Below are positions 1 to 7,921 of a stretch of DNA of 39,215 nucleotides, piece by piece (within the stretch, counting starts at the first letter, position 1; the number at the start of each line of letters is the position of its first letter). The notes below the pieces were generated by a model, which worked only from the letters and a program-made list of their open reading frames with translations, had not been told where the DNA came from and ran no database searches. The stretch lies in assembly GCA_020426505.1 (NCBI GenBank), contig JAGQPX010000151.1:1-39215 (forward strand). Direction: 5' to 3'. A program made the position numbers and the translations under genes. Origin of the DNA: Planctomycetaceae bacterium (lineage in GTDB: Bacteria > Planctomycetota > Planctomycetia > Planctomycetales > Planctomycetaceae).

Positions 1-157
1 ACCTCATGCTCAAACGCCTCGCACCAACCAGATCATGAATTAGAAAACTCGCTCTTAGACTTGACAGGACCAATTCGCGGGAGGAATCTGTCCTTTGCTG
101 CGGGAGTACGGAGTCCCGGCTGCCAAGGTAGAGAACTTGGACGCTGAGAGAGTTGCA

Positions 158-832
158 ATGAAATGTCGGATGGCCTTGATCATCGGAATCATTCTAGTCT
201 GTGGCTGTGGCGAGAACACGGGATCGACACACCTCGCATCAGAGGTGGGTCCGTCCAGTGCCCAAGGAGTCGGCGGCGACCATCGCCATGACGGAGTCGT
301 GGAGGACTCCCCCTACACCCATCGCCAGATCAAAGCTGCTATCAAGGAGACCGGAGGACGATGGATAAGCCATCAACAGCGGATTAGTTTCTCCGGGACA
401 CAGATTACGGACTCAACCCTGGAGTATGTCAACTGGATTCCCCGAGTTGAGAAGCTCTCAGTCAAAGGGACTCAGATTTCCGATGCAGGACTGGAGTACA
501 TTTCCGGGCAAATCCACATGCTGGAACTTGATCTCGCTGACACCCAAATCACCGATGCTGGTCTGAAACACCTGAGAAAGCTCGCGAGGCTACGATCCCT
601 CGGGCTCGCGGGCACGCGGATCACAGATGCAGCGATCGAGGAGTTGGCAGTGCTTCCCGAATTAAAAATGCTTGACGTGAGCGATACGCAGATCACTCAC
701 GGGGGCCTGGTCAACGCTCGAATTCTCCCGCAACTTGAGATAGTGCACATCTCGACAAGCCGTTTTACCGATGCCGACCTGGAAGAACTGGCGAGCGCAC
801 TGCCCACCGTTCGAATCATGAGCAACCCCTAG
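158..832 (+). CDS. Leucine-rich-repeat lipoprotein
   Basis: Predicted 224-aa exported protein. I chose the ATG at 158 over upstream in-frame starts because it gives a classical lipoprotein signal (MKCRMALIIGIILVCGC) with a V-C-G-C lipobox ending at Cys17, and a GAGAGAG Shine-Dalgarno-like stretch lies just upstream. From about residue 90 to the end there are five or so 23-24-residue leucine-rich repeats of the ribonuclease-inhibitor type, each with a 'T-x-I-T-D-A-G-L' core (TQITDSTLEY, TQISDAGLEY, TQITDAGLKH, TRITDAAIEE). Such repeats form a curved protein-binding solenoid, and short LRR lipoproteins are common in planctomycetes. The binding partner cannot be told. It stands alone, convergent with the sulfatase-like gene, so it is probably monocistronic. 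Confidence 0.75.
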   Translation: MKCRMALIIGIILVCGCGENTGSTHLASEVGPSSAQGVGGDHRHDGVVEDSPYTHRQIKAAIKETGGRWISHQQRISFSGTQITDSTLEYVNWIPRVEKLSVKGTQISDAGLEYISGQIHMLELDLADTQITDAGLKHLRKLARLRSLGLAGTRITDAAIEELAVLPELKMLDVSDTQITHGGLVNARILPQLEIVHISTSRFTDADLEELASALPTVRIMSNP

Positions 833-962
833 CGCCAGGGCACTTCGGTGTAGCGGCGATTGAACGTCGAAACGCCTACTTTTCGCGAATATTCCGCCGC
901 TTGGTACGCTACATTTATCTTTCCCCCGGTATTGACACCGATTCGCCGAAAGTTCTTAACCC

Positions 963-3104
963 TCACCGGTCGGAATTGAGACTCGCTGCTCTCGCCTGCT
1001 TAATGTGCTGAGTTGGACGCGGGTCGTCGGGCCGAATCCGCTGTGCTTCACCAAGTTGAGCAATTCCTTCGGCGAATTGTCGATCCTGAATCAGAATCAG
1101 TCCCAGATTGAAACGTGTCTCGAATGAGTCCGGGCGCATCGTGACGACTTGTTTGCCGATTTGAATCGCTCGGTCAAGTTGTCCGGTCTGTGCGAACACC
1201 ATCATCAGATTCTCGTTTGCGGCAACATGCTTGGGGTTGTTGTCCAACGCTCTTTCCAGATACGCGACCGCCTCAGCAGGTTGTTTCAAGGCGACAAGAA
1301 GTTGACCCAATGAGACATAGGCATCCACCATCTCCGGGGCGAGCCGCAATGTCTCTTCAAATTCTCGAATAGCGTCACTGGGCTTCTTCAGCCGAACCAA
1401 CACTCTTGCAAGTTCGAAATGCCCTGCGGGGTCCGCAGGATGTGCCTCAACGAAACCGCGAAAGTGCTCCTCCAGCTGTTCAAATTCGCCCAGACTGGCA
1501 AGCAGTCTTCCCAGCGAGAACCAGGCAGCCGTGAAGTCGGGCCTTCGCGAAATGACTGATCGGTAGATGGCTAACGCCTCCTGCGGGCGCCCTGTTTCGG
1601 CAAGCAGATCCGCGAGTCGCAAGTCAGACATCGGAAACTCGTCCGTGGCGTCTGCAACCTTCTGTAGCATCGCGATGGCTTCATCCAACCTGTTTGCTGA
1701 AACGAGATGCTTGGCTTCCTCATACTTTGCAACATGGGAGATCATGTCCTTGACATCGATCAACTCCTCGCCAGCAATCGCTCCATCCTCGTTGGACGAC
1801 GTTCCACCTGCCGCGTAGCCCAAAGACTTCAGATTGGCAACGTCCTGATCCGTCAAACTCACTTGATCGGACAGTGTTCGTCGGAACGATTCCTGAAGAT
1901 CGACCAACAAACTCTGCAGCCTTTGCATTTCGTCACCAGATGTATTGATCAGGTTCTTGAGTTCATCGGGATCTTGTTTCAAATCGTAGAGTTCGGGCCT
2001 CGTGCTCTCGATATACTTCCAATCATCAGAGATGACGGATTGCAAGGGACACCAACGGTTCAGAAAATACGGCAATTCCGCCTCGGCGTAGCAGTCACGC
2101 GACTCGATGGCTTGCCCCTGTAAGGCTGGAACCAGACTTCGCCCACTCACGTGCTCAGGAGCGGGGATCTTCAGGATTTCCAAGAGTGTGGGGAAGAGGT
2201 CGACGAGGGAGACAGCACTCTCAACACGTGTGCCCGGCTGACAGAATTGAGGCCCTCTGAACACAACGGGCACGTGCAGTGTCGAGTTATAGACAAGCAT
2301 GCCGTGCTCATGCTCTCCGTGATCATTGAGCCCTTCACCGTGATCGCCCGCGACGACGACGAGCGTCTCCGAGTCGAGTTCCCGATCCTTGAGATACGCG
2401 AGCACGCGTTCAAATTGGCGGATCTCCCAGGCAACTCCCGCGTCGTAGGGGTTCTCTTCAAATCTCTCCCCAAACACATCCAAATAAGGATCATAAGGAC
2501 CATGTGCGTCGTAAAGATGGATCCAGCAGAAGAATGGTTGGGAATCCCGTTCCTGCAACCACTTCAGGGCGAGATCGACGACCTCTTCTCCGTCACGGCG
2601 TTCTCCACCGAAGGGTCGAGTTCGTGCCGTTGATCTTGCACGCTCATCGTCATAGGTGTCAAATCCCCGATCCAGACCAAACTGCGCTCCTAGTACGGGT
2701 GGGGCAGCGATGAAAGCGCCCGTTTCATAGCCGTTCTCATTAAGAATCTCCGGAAGAAATGGAATGTCCGACGAAAGGCTTCCGGAGCCGTTAACGCGCA
2801 AATCGTGCTCGGGAGGGTACAGGCCGGTCAGCATGGTTGCATGAGACGGAAGCGTGATCGGACAAGGTGCATAAGCCTTCTCGAACAACACACCCTCTCC
2901 CGCAAACTGATCGAATGCGGTCGTCAATCCGTGCTCATAACCATAGGCGCCGATGTGGTCCGCCCTTGTCGTATCAAAGGTCACGAGGATGATGTTCGGT
3001 CGCGGACTCTGTGAGAGCCATCGGTATGCTCCGAAGCCCAGTGTCACGACCAAAAGGCACGCAAGAACCACAATTCGAAGCGATGATACCGGCATTGCCT
3101 TCAT
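963..3104 (-). CDS. Membrane-anchored sulfatase-fold protein with C-terminal TPR repeats
   Basis: 713 aa from the ATG at 3104, preceded by an AGAGAGAG Shine-Dalgarno; an upstream extension lacks support. Residues 7-26 form a single N-terminal membrane anchor or uncleaved signal. Residues about 35-440 are an alkaline-phosphatase-superfamily/sulfatase domain: metal-ligand region FDTTRADHIG, nucleophile region TLPSHATMLTG, and a second metal site AGDHGEGL followed by HGEHEHG. The formylglycine signature CxPxR is replaced by T84-L-P-S-H88, so the enzyme cannot use a Cys- or Ser-derived formylglycine. A Thr nucleophile, as in phosphoethanolamine transferases of the same superfamily, is possible. 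Residues about 480-700 are several TPRs (for example HFELARVLVRLKKPSDAIRE). Substrate unknown; a phospho- or sulfo-transfer role at the envelope is inference. Confidence 0.8.
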   Translation of the reverse strand: MKAMPVSSLRIVVLACLLVVTLGFGAYRWLSQSPRPNIILVTFDTTRADHIGAYGYEHGLTTAFDQFAGEGVLFEKAYAPCPITLPSHATMLTGLYPPEHDLRVNGSGSLSSDIPFLPEILNENGYETGAFIAAPPVLGAQFGLDRGFDTYDDERARSTARTRPFGGERRDGEEVVDLALKWLQERDSQPFFCWIHLYDAHGPYDPYLDVFGERFEENPYDAGVAWEIRQFERVLAYLKDRELDSETLVVVAGDHGEGLNDHGEHEHGMLVYNSTLHVPVVFRGPQFCQPGTRVESAVSLVDLFPTLLEILKIPAPEHVSGRSLVPALQGQAIESRDCYAEAELPYFLNRWCPLQSVISDDWKYIESTRPELYDLKQDPDELKNLINTSGDEMQRLQSLLVDLQESFRRTLSDQVSLTDQDVANLKSLGYAAGGTSSNEDGAIAGEELIDVKDMISHVAKYEEAKHLVSANRLDEAIAMLQKVADATDEFPMSDLRLADLLAETGRPQEALAIYRSVISRRPDFTAAWFSLGRLLASLGEFEQLEEHFRGFVEAHPADPAGHFELARVLVRLKKPSDAIREFEETLRLAPEMVDAYVSLGQLLVALKQPAEAVAYLERALDNNPKHVAANENLMMVFAQTGQLDRAIQIGKQVVTMRPDSFETRFNLGLILIQDRQFAEGIAQLGEAQRIRPDDPRPTQHIKQARAASLNSDR

Positions 3105-3407
3105 GGAAACTCTCTCTGGCTGTTGACTCAAGTGGCTCTTCGAAAGGTGATAGACAAGCCGACAACGCGTATCCACCACAAGTCGATTTGGGCTATCTCT
3201 GCGAACGCAACGCAACATTCACCTCGAGATGGGTGCCATACGCCTACGAAATCCGTCAGGTCTTGACTGACGCGATCGCCGGTTCTCGAACGACGCCCAA
3301 TTGTCCGTCCCATCAGCGGTGCCCCCGAATCAGTCCATTGAAGGTTCGAAAGCGTCCTTCGAGATATGGAAACCTTTGTGAGGAAAGGTGACAAACCCGA
3401 CTGGTGA
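3105..3407. other. Intergenic region between sulfatase-like and HEAT genes
   Basis: About 300 nt with no convincing gene. Both flanking genes are on the minus strand, so this holds the 3' end signals of the HEAT gene and the promoter of the sulfatase-like gene. I see one short stem (ACCTTT/AAAGGT, 3372-3389) just past the HEAT stop and no confident -35/-10 pair. Confidence 0.5.
3372..3389 (-). terminator. Possible weak hairpin after HEAT gene
   Basis: A 6-bp inverted repeat ACCTTT-gtgagg-AAAGGT lies about 20 nt past the stop of the HEAT-repeat gene, the last gene of its operon. There is no clear U-tract, so intrinsic termination is only a weak possibility. Confidence 0.22.
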
Positions 3408-5213
3408 TCAATTGACCGGTTCCAGAAACCAGCGACTCTCTCCGGCGATCAATGGATTGGGCGGGGGTAGCTCCTCACCAGTCAACGCTTTGACTGCCCA
3501 ACCGAGCGCTAAGGCTAATCGCAACCTCGCCTCGTTCTTCTCCGAGACATCAATGTCATCCGATTCTGAAGCAGCGGAGATTTTCAGGCTTCTTCCTCGC
3601 ATCATGTCTGCCTGATCGACCGCCTGCATACGTCCCAAAGCAATGGCGGACATCTGCTTCACAAGCATTGTTTCCGAAGGTCTAGGCTCATCGTCCAAGA
3701 TTCGCTCAGCCAATTTGTCTTCGATGCGCGAATCCCGTTCGCCGGACTTGATCTGCCCAATAGCCCAGATAGCTGCCCCACGGGCGTAATGGTTTCCGTC
3801 GGTCTTGGGAATGTATTCAGTCAAAAGCGGCAGGGCGTCTTTGGCTTTGATCACTCCGACAGCTTCAAACAAATGGGCCAGTTGCATATCAATCTCCGGG
3901 CGATCCCCCACGAGCCGACGACGCTCAGCCTGACGGTTCGCCTGTTCAATCATCGCGGGAACCGTTTCCGGAACAGCCACCTTGCGAAGCGCCCAAGCTG
4001 AGTGCACGCTGACCTCGACACGCGGAGACTCCAGTAATTCGACGAGGCGTTCTGCGGCCGGTTGATGCTCGAGTGCTCCTAACAACAATGATGCTTCCTG
4101 TTGTCCCTGCCATGGGTCTCCCGCGAGTACCTCCATAGCAGCTTCGCGAATCGGTTCGCTGAACTCTGATCGCTCTGCGAGTTGGAACAAACCCTCACAG
4201 ACTTCGTGGCGAAGGCCGGGATGGGGATCGGCTAAGAGTCCGCTGAGCGGTTCAATATGGCTAAGCTCTGGACGTTCCAACATGCAATGCACGCCTTGAC
4301 GCCGGACCTGCACGTCGGAATTCTGAATCGCCAATCCCGCCACCGGCAGTACAAGCGAGTAATCGATCGCGTTGAGTCGTTGCAATGCAGCGGCGACGAC
4401 GGTTGGTTCGTCGTGTCTTGCAAGCTGGACCAGGAATTGCTTGGCTTCTCCGCTGGAATGACTTCCAAGGAGACGGATCGCGCAAAGCTGGTTGACCGAA
4501 AGCGGGGTCTGCGAGTCCGCAAGTAGACGTTCCACCTCCGGCTCGAGCCCCGATTCTGCGATACTGCCTGCTGCCTTTGCTGCTTCAAGTCGTATTGCGG
4601 AATTGCGTGTCACATCATTGACGATGTTCAGAAGCTCGGGCAAAGCCGAAGTCTCCCGAACTTCGCCCAAACCCCGTATTGCAAGGGCCAGGTCGCGAAA
4701 GCGCGTGTCAGCCGATGTCAGTCTCCCGATCCAGACCTCTCGAACAGAAGGCATCCCCCATGTTGCGAGCGCCGGTTCGATCAATTGCCGGAAGTCTGAA
4801 CCATATGCCTGTGATACATCAAACAACTGAGAGATCGAATCTCTTGATTCCAGAACAATCAGCGCTCGGGCCGCAGCAAACCTGGCCGCTGGATGAGAGG
4901 TGCTCGAGGTGAGGATTTCTTCCAGCCGCGGAATCGCTTTTTCCAGATCGGGTACCCCGCGTCCCTGAGCGCGCGCGATCGTCTCCGCTGCCATCCGCTG
5001 CATGTCAATCTCTGGTCGGGCCAAAGCCTGTAACCATAAAACGGTCAGCTGAGGATCGTACTTCTGAATCGGCTCGGGAACCTGAAGCTCCGGATCGGAA
5101 TCCATCAGAAAATCCGGTGAAATCTCCGCATCGGCGATCTGTACGATGCAACAGCACTGAATCACAATCCAGGCGACCACGCGAAACCAACTCGAATCTT
5201 GACCGTACTTCAC
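3408..5213 (-). CDS. Exported HEAT-repeat protein, last gene of ABC operon
   Basis: 601 aa from a GTG start at 5213, 10 nt after the permease stop; GAGGGG seven nt upstream is the ribosome-binding site and overlaps the permease stop. Residues about 11-29 are a hydrophobic signal peptide ending IADAE. The mature protein is almost wholly HEAT/PBS-lyase-like alpha-helical repeats of about 30 residues (for example IRLEAAKAAGSIAESGLEPE, VSVHSAWALRKVAVPETVPA, ARGAAIWAIGQIKSG). These build a superhelical scaffold for protein binding; no catalytic motif is visible. Its place directly behind an ABC transporter suggests an extracytoplasmic partner for the complex. That role is inference. Confidence 0.75.
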   Translation of the reverse strand: MKYGQDSSWFRVVAWIVIQCCCIVQIADAEISPDFLMDSDPELQVPEPIQKYDPQLTVLWLQALARPEIDMQRMAAETIARAQGRGVPDLEKAIPRLEEILTSSTSHPAARFAAARALIVLESRDSISQLFDVSQAYGSDFRQLIEPALATWGMPSVREVWIGRLTSADTRFRDLALAIRGLGEVRETSALPELLNIVNDVTRNSAIRLEAAKAAGSIAESGLEPEVERLLADSQTPLSVNQLCAIRLLGSHSSGEAKQFLVQLARHDEPTVVAAALQRLNAIDYSLVLPVAGLAIQNSDVQVRRQGVHCMLERPELSHIEPLSGLLADPHPGLRHEVCEGLFQLAERSEFSEPIREAAMEVLAGDPWQGQQEASLLLGALEHQPAAERLVELLESPRVEVSVHSAWALRKVAVPETVPAMIEQANRQAERRRLVGDRPEIDMQLAHLFEAVGVIKAKDALPLLTEYIPKTDGNHYARGAAIWAIGQIKSGERDSRIEDKLAERILDDEPRPSETMLVKQMSAIALGRMQAVDQADMMRGRSLKISAASESDDIDVSEKNEARLRLALALGWAVKALTGEELPPPNPLIAGESRWFLEPVN

Positions 5214-5223
5214 GCAACGCCCC

Positions 5224-6882
5224 TCATTGAGGTCTCGATATCTTGTAAGTCCAGCCCGTCAGCACCAACAGGGAGAATACCGACCCCACTCCCAGAAACC
5301 ACCAGTTGGCCGGGATGAGGTCATAGTGGTCGAATCCAGGCATCCTGATCACGGAGAACGCAGCCGCGATTGAACTGAAGGACAAAGCCGACTCGACGAC
5401 ATCATGCCCGAAAGGCGCATCGCGTCCCATCCAGACCAACAATGGCAAACAACAAATCGACAGCAGAACGCTGTAAGCACAGGCGATCGCCGGCGCCGAT
5501 CGGCTGAAAAAGACTCCGACTGCCGCACTGCACGACATTGCAAAGATGGCTGTCAGTAACAAACAGATGAGGACTCGCTGTACCTGGAGACTCATCCCTG
5601 GTTCGATATACGCCATGACCAGATAGCCCGGCATCGTGGCGCCCAACAGCAGAATGAGGGGCAGGATCGCACTGAACAGTTTTCCGATGATGATCCGCGG
5701 AATAGACATCGGCGTTGTCTGTAGCAATTGCCATGCTCGCCGCTCTCTTTCCGTACTCAGCAAGATGGCAGACAGACTGGGCGCGATCAAAACGATCAAG
5801 GCAACCTGCATCACGACCATGATGCCGCCGATTGTCTCGACCCCCCAATCGAAGGTGCCCGCGGTCGTCGCGTAAGTCAGCCCCAGAGAAAGCATGGCAC
5901 AGACGGCGACCAATCGCATCAACCAGTGCAGACGTCCGAATTTTCGACTGCGGAACTCCTTGACCATGACAGGATTCAGAAACGAAGGAATCTGCTTGGA
6001 CCGCTTCTGGGGATCAACCAGGAAGAACAGCCTTCGAATGAGTTGACCCGACTTGGAAAGGTCGTCGCTCATTGTCCCGGCTGCGCGCGATCGATCAAAA
6101 ATCTTGTGGTTCAATCGCCGTGTCGTCCAGATTGACGCCACGAGAGAGCAAGCGAGAGCCCATACCGTGAATCGTCCCATCACATCCGTTGTCGTCATCA
6201 ATCCCTGACCACCAATATCTTCGGCACCCGTGAGTGTCGCCAAAGCCGCCAGCGGTGAGATGCAACGCAGCATTTCGCCGTATTTTGCAAGGCTTCCTAC
6301 GGTTCCCTGAAAGAAATAATGAGGCCCCATCGCCAGGATGCCGGTTACCAGAACGAACCCGTATGTGATTCGAATCGATGAGTCGACCGACTGCGAATAG
6401 CTGCTGATCAATAGACCGACGGCCGTATAGAGCAATGCCACGAGGCCGAGGAGTAGGTAGACTTTGCCGATCTCTTCATACAGTGACAAACCACCCATCG
6501 AATAGCAGGCTCCGGCTGCTGGAAGACTCATCGCGAGAATCATGCCGGCCAGAGACAAGGACGCCAGCAATTTGGCAATGAAGATTCGCACGGAGCCAAG
6601 AGGCGTATTGAGCAGCAGTCCCAGTGTGCCACTGATTTTCTCGCTCACAATGCTCGACGCGGGAAATACCGGCAGCAATAGCAACATTGTTGCCATCAGC
6701 CCGTATGTGAACAGGCGAAAGATCTGCTGGGACCGTTCGCCCATGACCGCCACTTGTCCCCCCGTCGGCCACCGGGCAGCAATCAGCAGCGTAAAGAGCG
6801 CCGCGATAGCGATCTGAAAAGCAATCATCCGTCGGCGACGAAGTGGCGTCACCAACTCCCGCCGTAGCAACGCACTAAACAT
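5224..6882 (-). CDS. Double-length ABC-2 type transporter permease
   Basis: 552 aa from the ATG at 6882, which overlaps the ATPase stop by 8 nt and has GGAG nine nt upstream; a longer in-frame start at 6936 would sit deep inside the ATPase gene. The protein has about 12 hydrophobic segments and two similar halves. Each half holds the ABC-2 coupling-type motif after a cytoplasmic Glu-rich turn: KISGTLGLLLNTPLGSVRIF around residues 83-102 and RERRAWQLLQTTPMSIPRII around residues 376-395. A single-half ABC-2 permease is usually 250-300 aa, so this is a tandem fusion that may supply both membrane halves. It is the membrane partner of the ATPase encoded just upstream. Confidence 0.88.
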   Translation of the reverse strand: MFSALLRRELVTPLRRRRMIAFQIAIAALFTLLIAARWPTGGQVAVMGERSQQIFRLFTYGLMATMLLLLPVFPASSIVSEKISGTLGLLLNTPLGSVRIFIAKLLASLSLAGMILAMSLPAAGACYSMGGLSLYEEIGKVYLLLGLVALLYTAVGLLISSYSQSVDSSIRITYGFVLVTGILAMGPHYFFQGTVGSLAKYGEMLRCISPLAALATLTGAEDIGGQGLMTTTDVMGRFTVWALACSLVASIWTTRRLNHKIFDRSRAAGTMSDDLSKSGQLIRRLFFLVDPQKRSKQIPSFLNPVMVKEFRSRKFGRLHWLMRLVAVCAMLSLGLTYATTAGTFDWGVETIGGIMVVMQVALIVLIAPSLSAILLSTERERRAWQLLQTTPMSIPRIIIGKLFSAILPLILLLGATMPGYLVMAYIEPGMSLQVQRVLICLLLTAIFAMSCSAAVGVFFSRSAPAIACAYSVLLSICCLPLLVWMGRDAPFGHDVVESALSFSSIAAAFSVIRMPGFDHYDLIPANWWFLGVGSVFSLLVLTGWTYKISRPQ

Positions 6883-7921
6883 CAGTCGTTGCTCCAGCAG
6901 TGGCCTCTTCTTCGCCTGCAATCGATTCGTCGTCAATCACGGGTGGAGGTGAGTTTGTAAATGACATGAACGCTTCTTCCAGATCCGTCTGAACTTCACG
7001 GAATTGGCTGACATGGACACCAACTTTGACGAGACGTCTCAGTATCTGAGCCAGATGCGCTTCGCTGAGTGCCGTTCGAAAGCGAACGGTCTTTTCACCG
7101 TGAGCTTCAAGGACCTCCGCGTCCGGCTCAATGGACTTCCGAATCACTTTGGCAGCGGGGGTGACATGATTCGCCTTCAGAATGTGAGCTTCGATCGTTC
7201 GTTGTTGGCTGACTTGGCTTCCGATTTCTTCCACGGTCCCGAATGCCCTCAACGTGCCGTTCGTTACGATGGCGACCTGCTGACAAATCCGTGCGAGTTC
7301 CGGAAGAATATGGCTTGTCACGACGAGCGTCTTGCCTTGCGCCGCCAACTCGATCAACAGGTCCCGCATCTCGATGCGTGATTGGGGATCAAGTCCGTTG
7401 ACGGGCTCATCAAGGATCAGGACTTTTGGATCATGCAACAACGTTCGAGCAAGTCCGACACGTTGCTGCATCCCATGACTGAGACTTTCGACGAACCGGT
7501 CCTTCATATACTCGGTGTTCGTCATCCCCATGACTTCTTCAATCCGCGAGGCACGCTCAGCGGCAGGCATACCGAATGCAGCTCCAAAGAAGTCGAGGTA
7601 TTCACTCACCCGCATGTTGTCATACGAACCAAATTTGTCGGGCATGTATCCTACGAGCCGCTTCACCTGCCGCGCGTCGGCGACACAATCGACCCCGCCA
7701 ATGGTCGCAGTCCCGGACGTAGGTCGACTCAGTCCCACCAGAATCTTGATGGTGGTGGTCTTTCCGGCACCGTTTGGACCAATCAGCCCCAGAATCTGCC
7801 CTGCATTCAACGAAAGCGTCAAATCATTCAGAGCTGTGAATGATCCGTACCGCTTGGTCAAATTCCTGATATCGAGGACGGGCGTTTCGCCGGAGTCCGC
7901 TGGCGATGCTGTCTCGCTCAT
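6875..7921 (-). CDS. ABC transporter ATP-binding protein (ABC-2 exporter type)
   Basis: 348 aa. The ATG at 7919-7921 overlaps the stop of the preceding gene as ATGA, so the two are translationally coupled. It has a Walker A GPNGAGKTT near residues 48-56, a Q-loop region (LVGYMPDKFG), a signature LSHGMQQR (the usual LSGGQ is altered to LSHGM), Walker B VLILDEPVNGLDP, and an H-loop TSHI. Residues 220-325 are the C-terminal extension seen in CcmA/NatA/GldA-like exporters. The last 25 residues are acidic and low in complexity. It energises the double-length permease that follows; substrate unknown. Confidence 0.93.
   Translation of the reverse strand: MSETASPADSGETPVLDIRNLTKRYGSFTALNDLTLSLNAGQILGLIGPNGAGKTTTIKILVGLSRPTSGTATIGGVDCVADARQVKRLVGYMPDKFGSYDNMRVSEYLDFFGAAFGMPAAERASRIEEVMGMTNTEYMKDRFVESLSHGMQQRVGLARTLLHDPKVLILDEPVNGLDPQSRIEMRDLLIELAAQGKTLVVTSHILPELARICQQVAIVTNGTLRAFGTVEEIGSQVSQQRTIEAHILKANHVTPAAKVIRKSIEPDAEVLEAHGEKTVRFRTALSEAHLAQILRRLVKVGVHVSQFREVQTDLEEAFMSFTNSPPPVIDDESIAGEEEATAGATTDV

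Noticed and set aside
61..66. Perfect TTGACA ahead of the LRR gene
   Set aside because: No -10-like hexamer 16-18 nt downstream; not called as a promoter.
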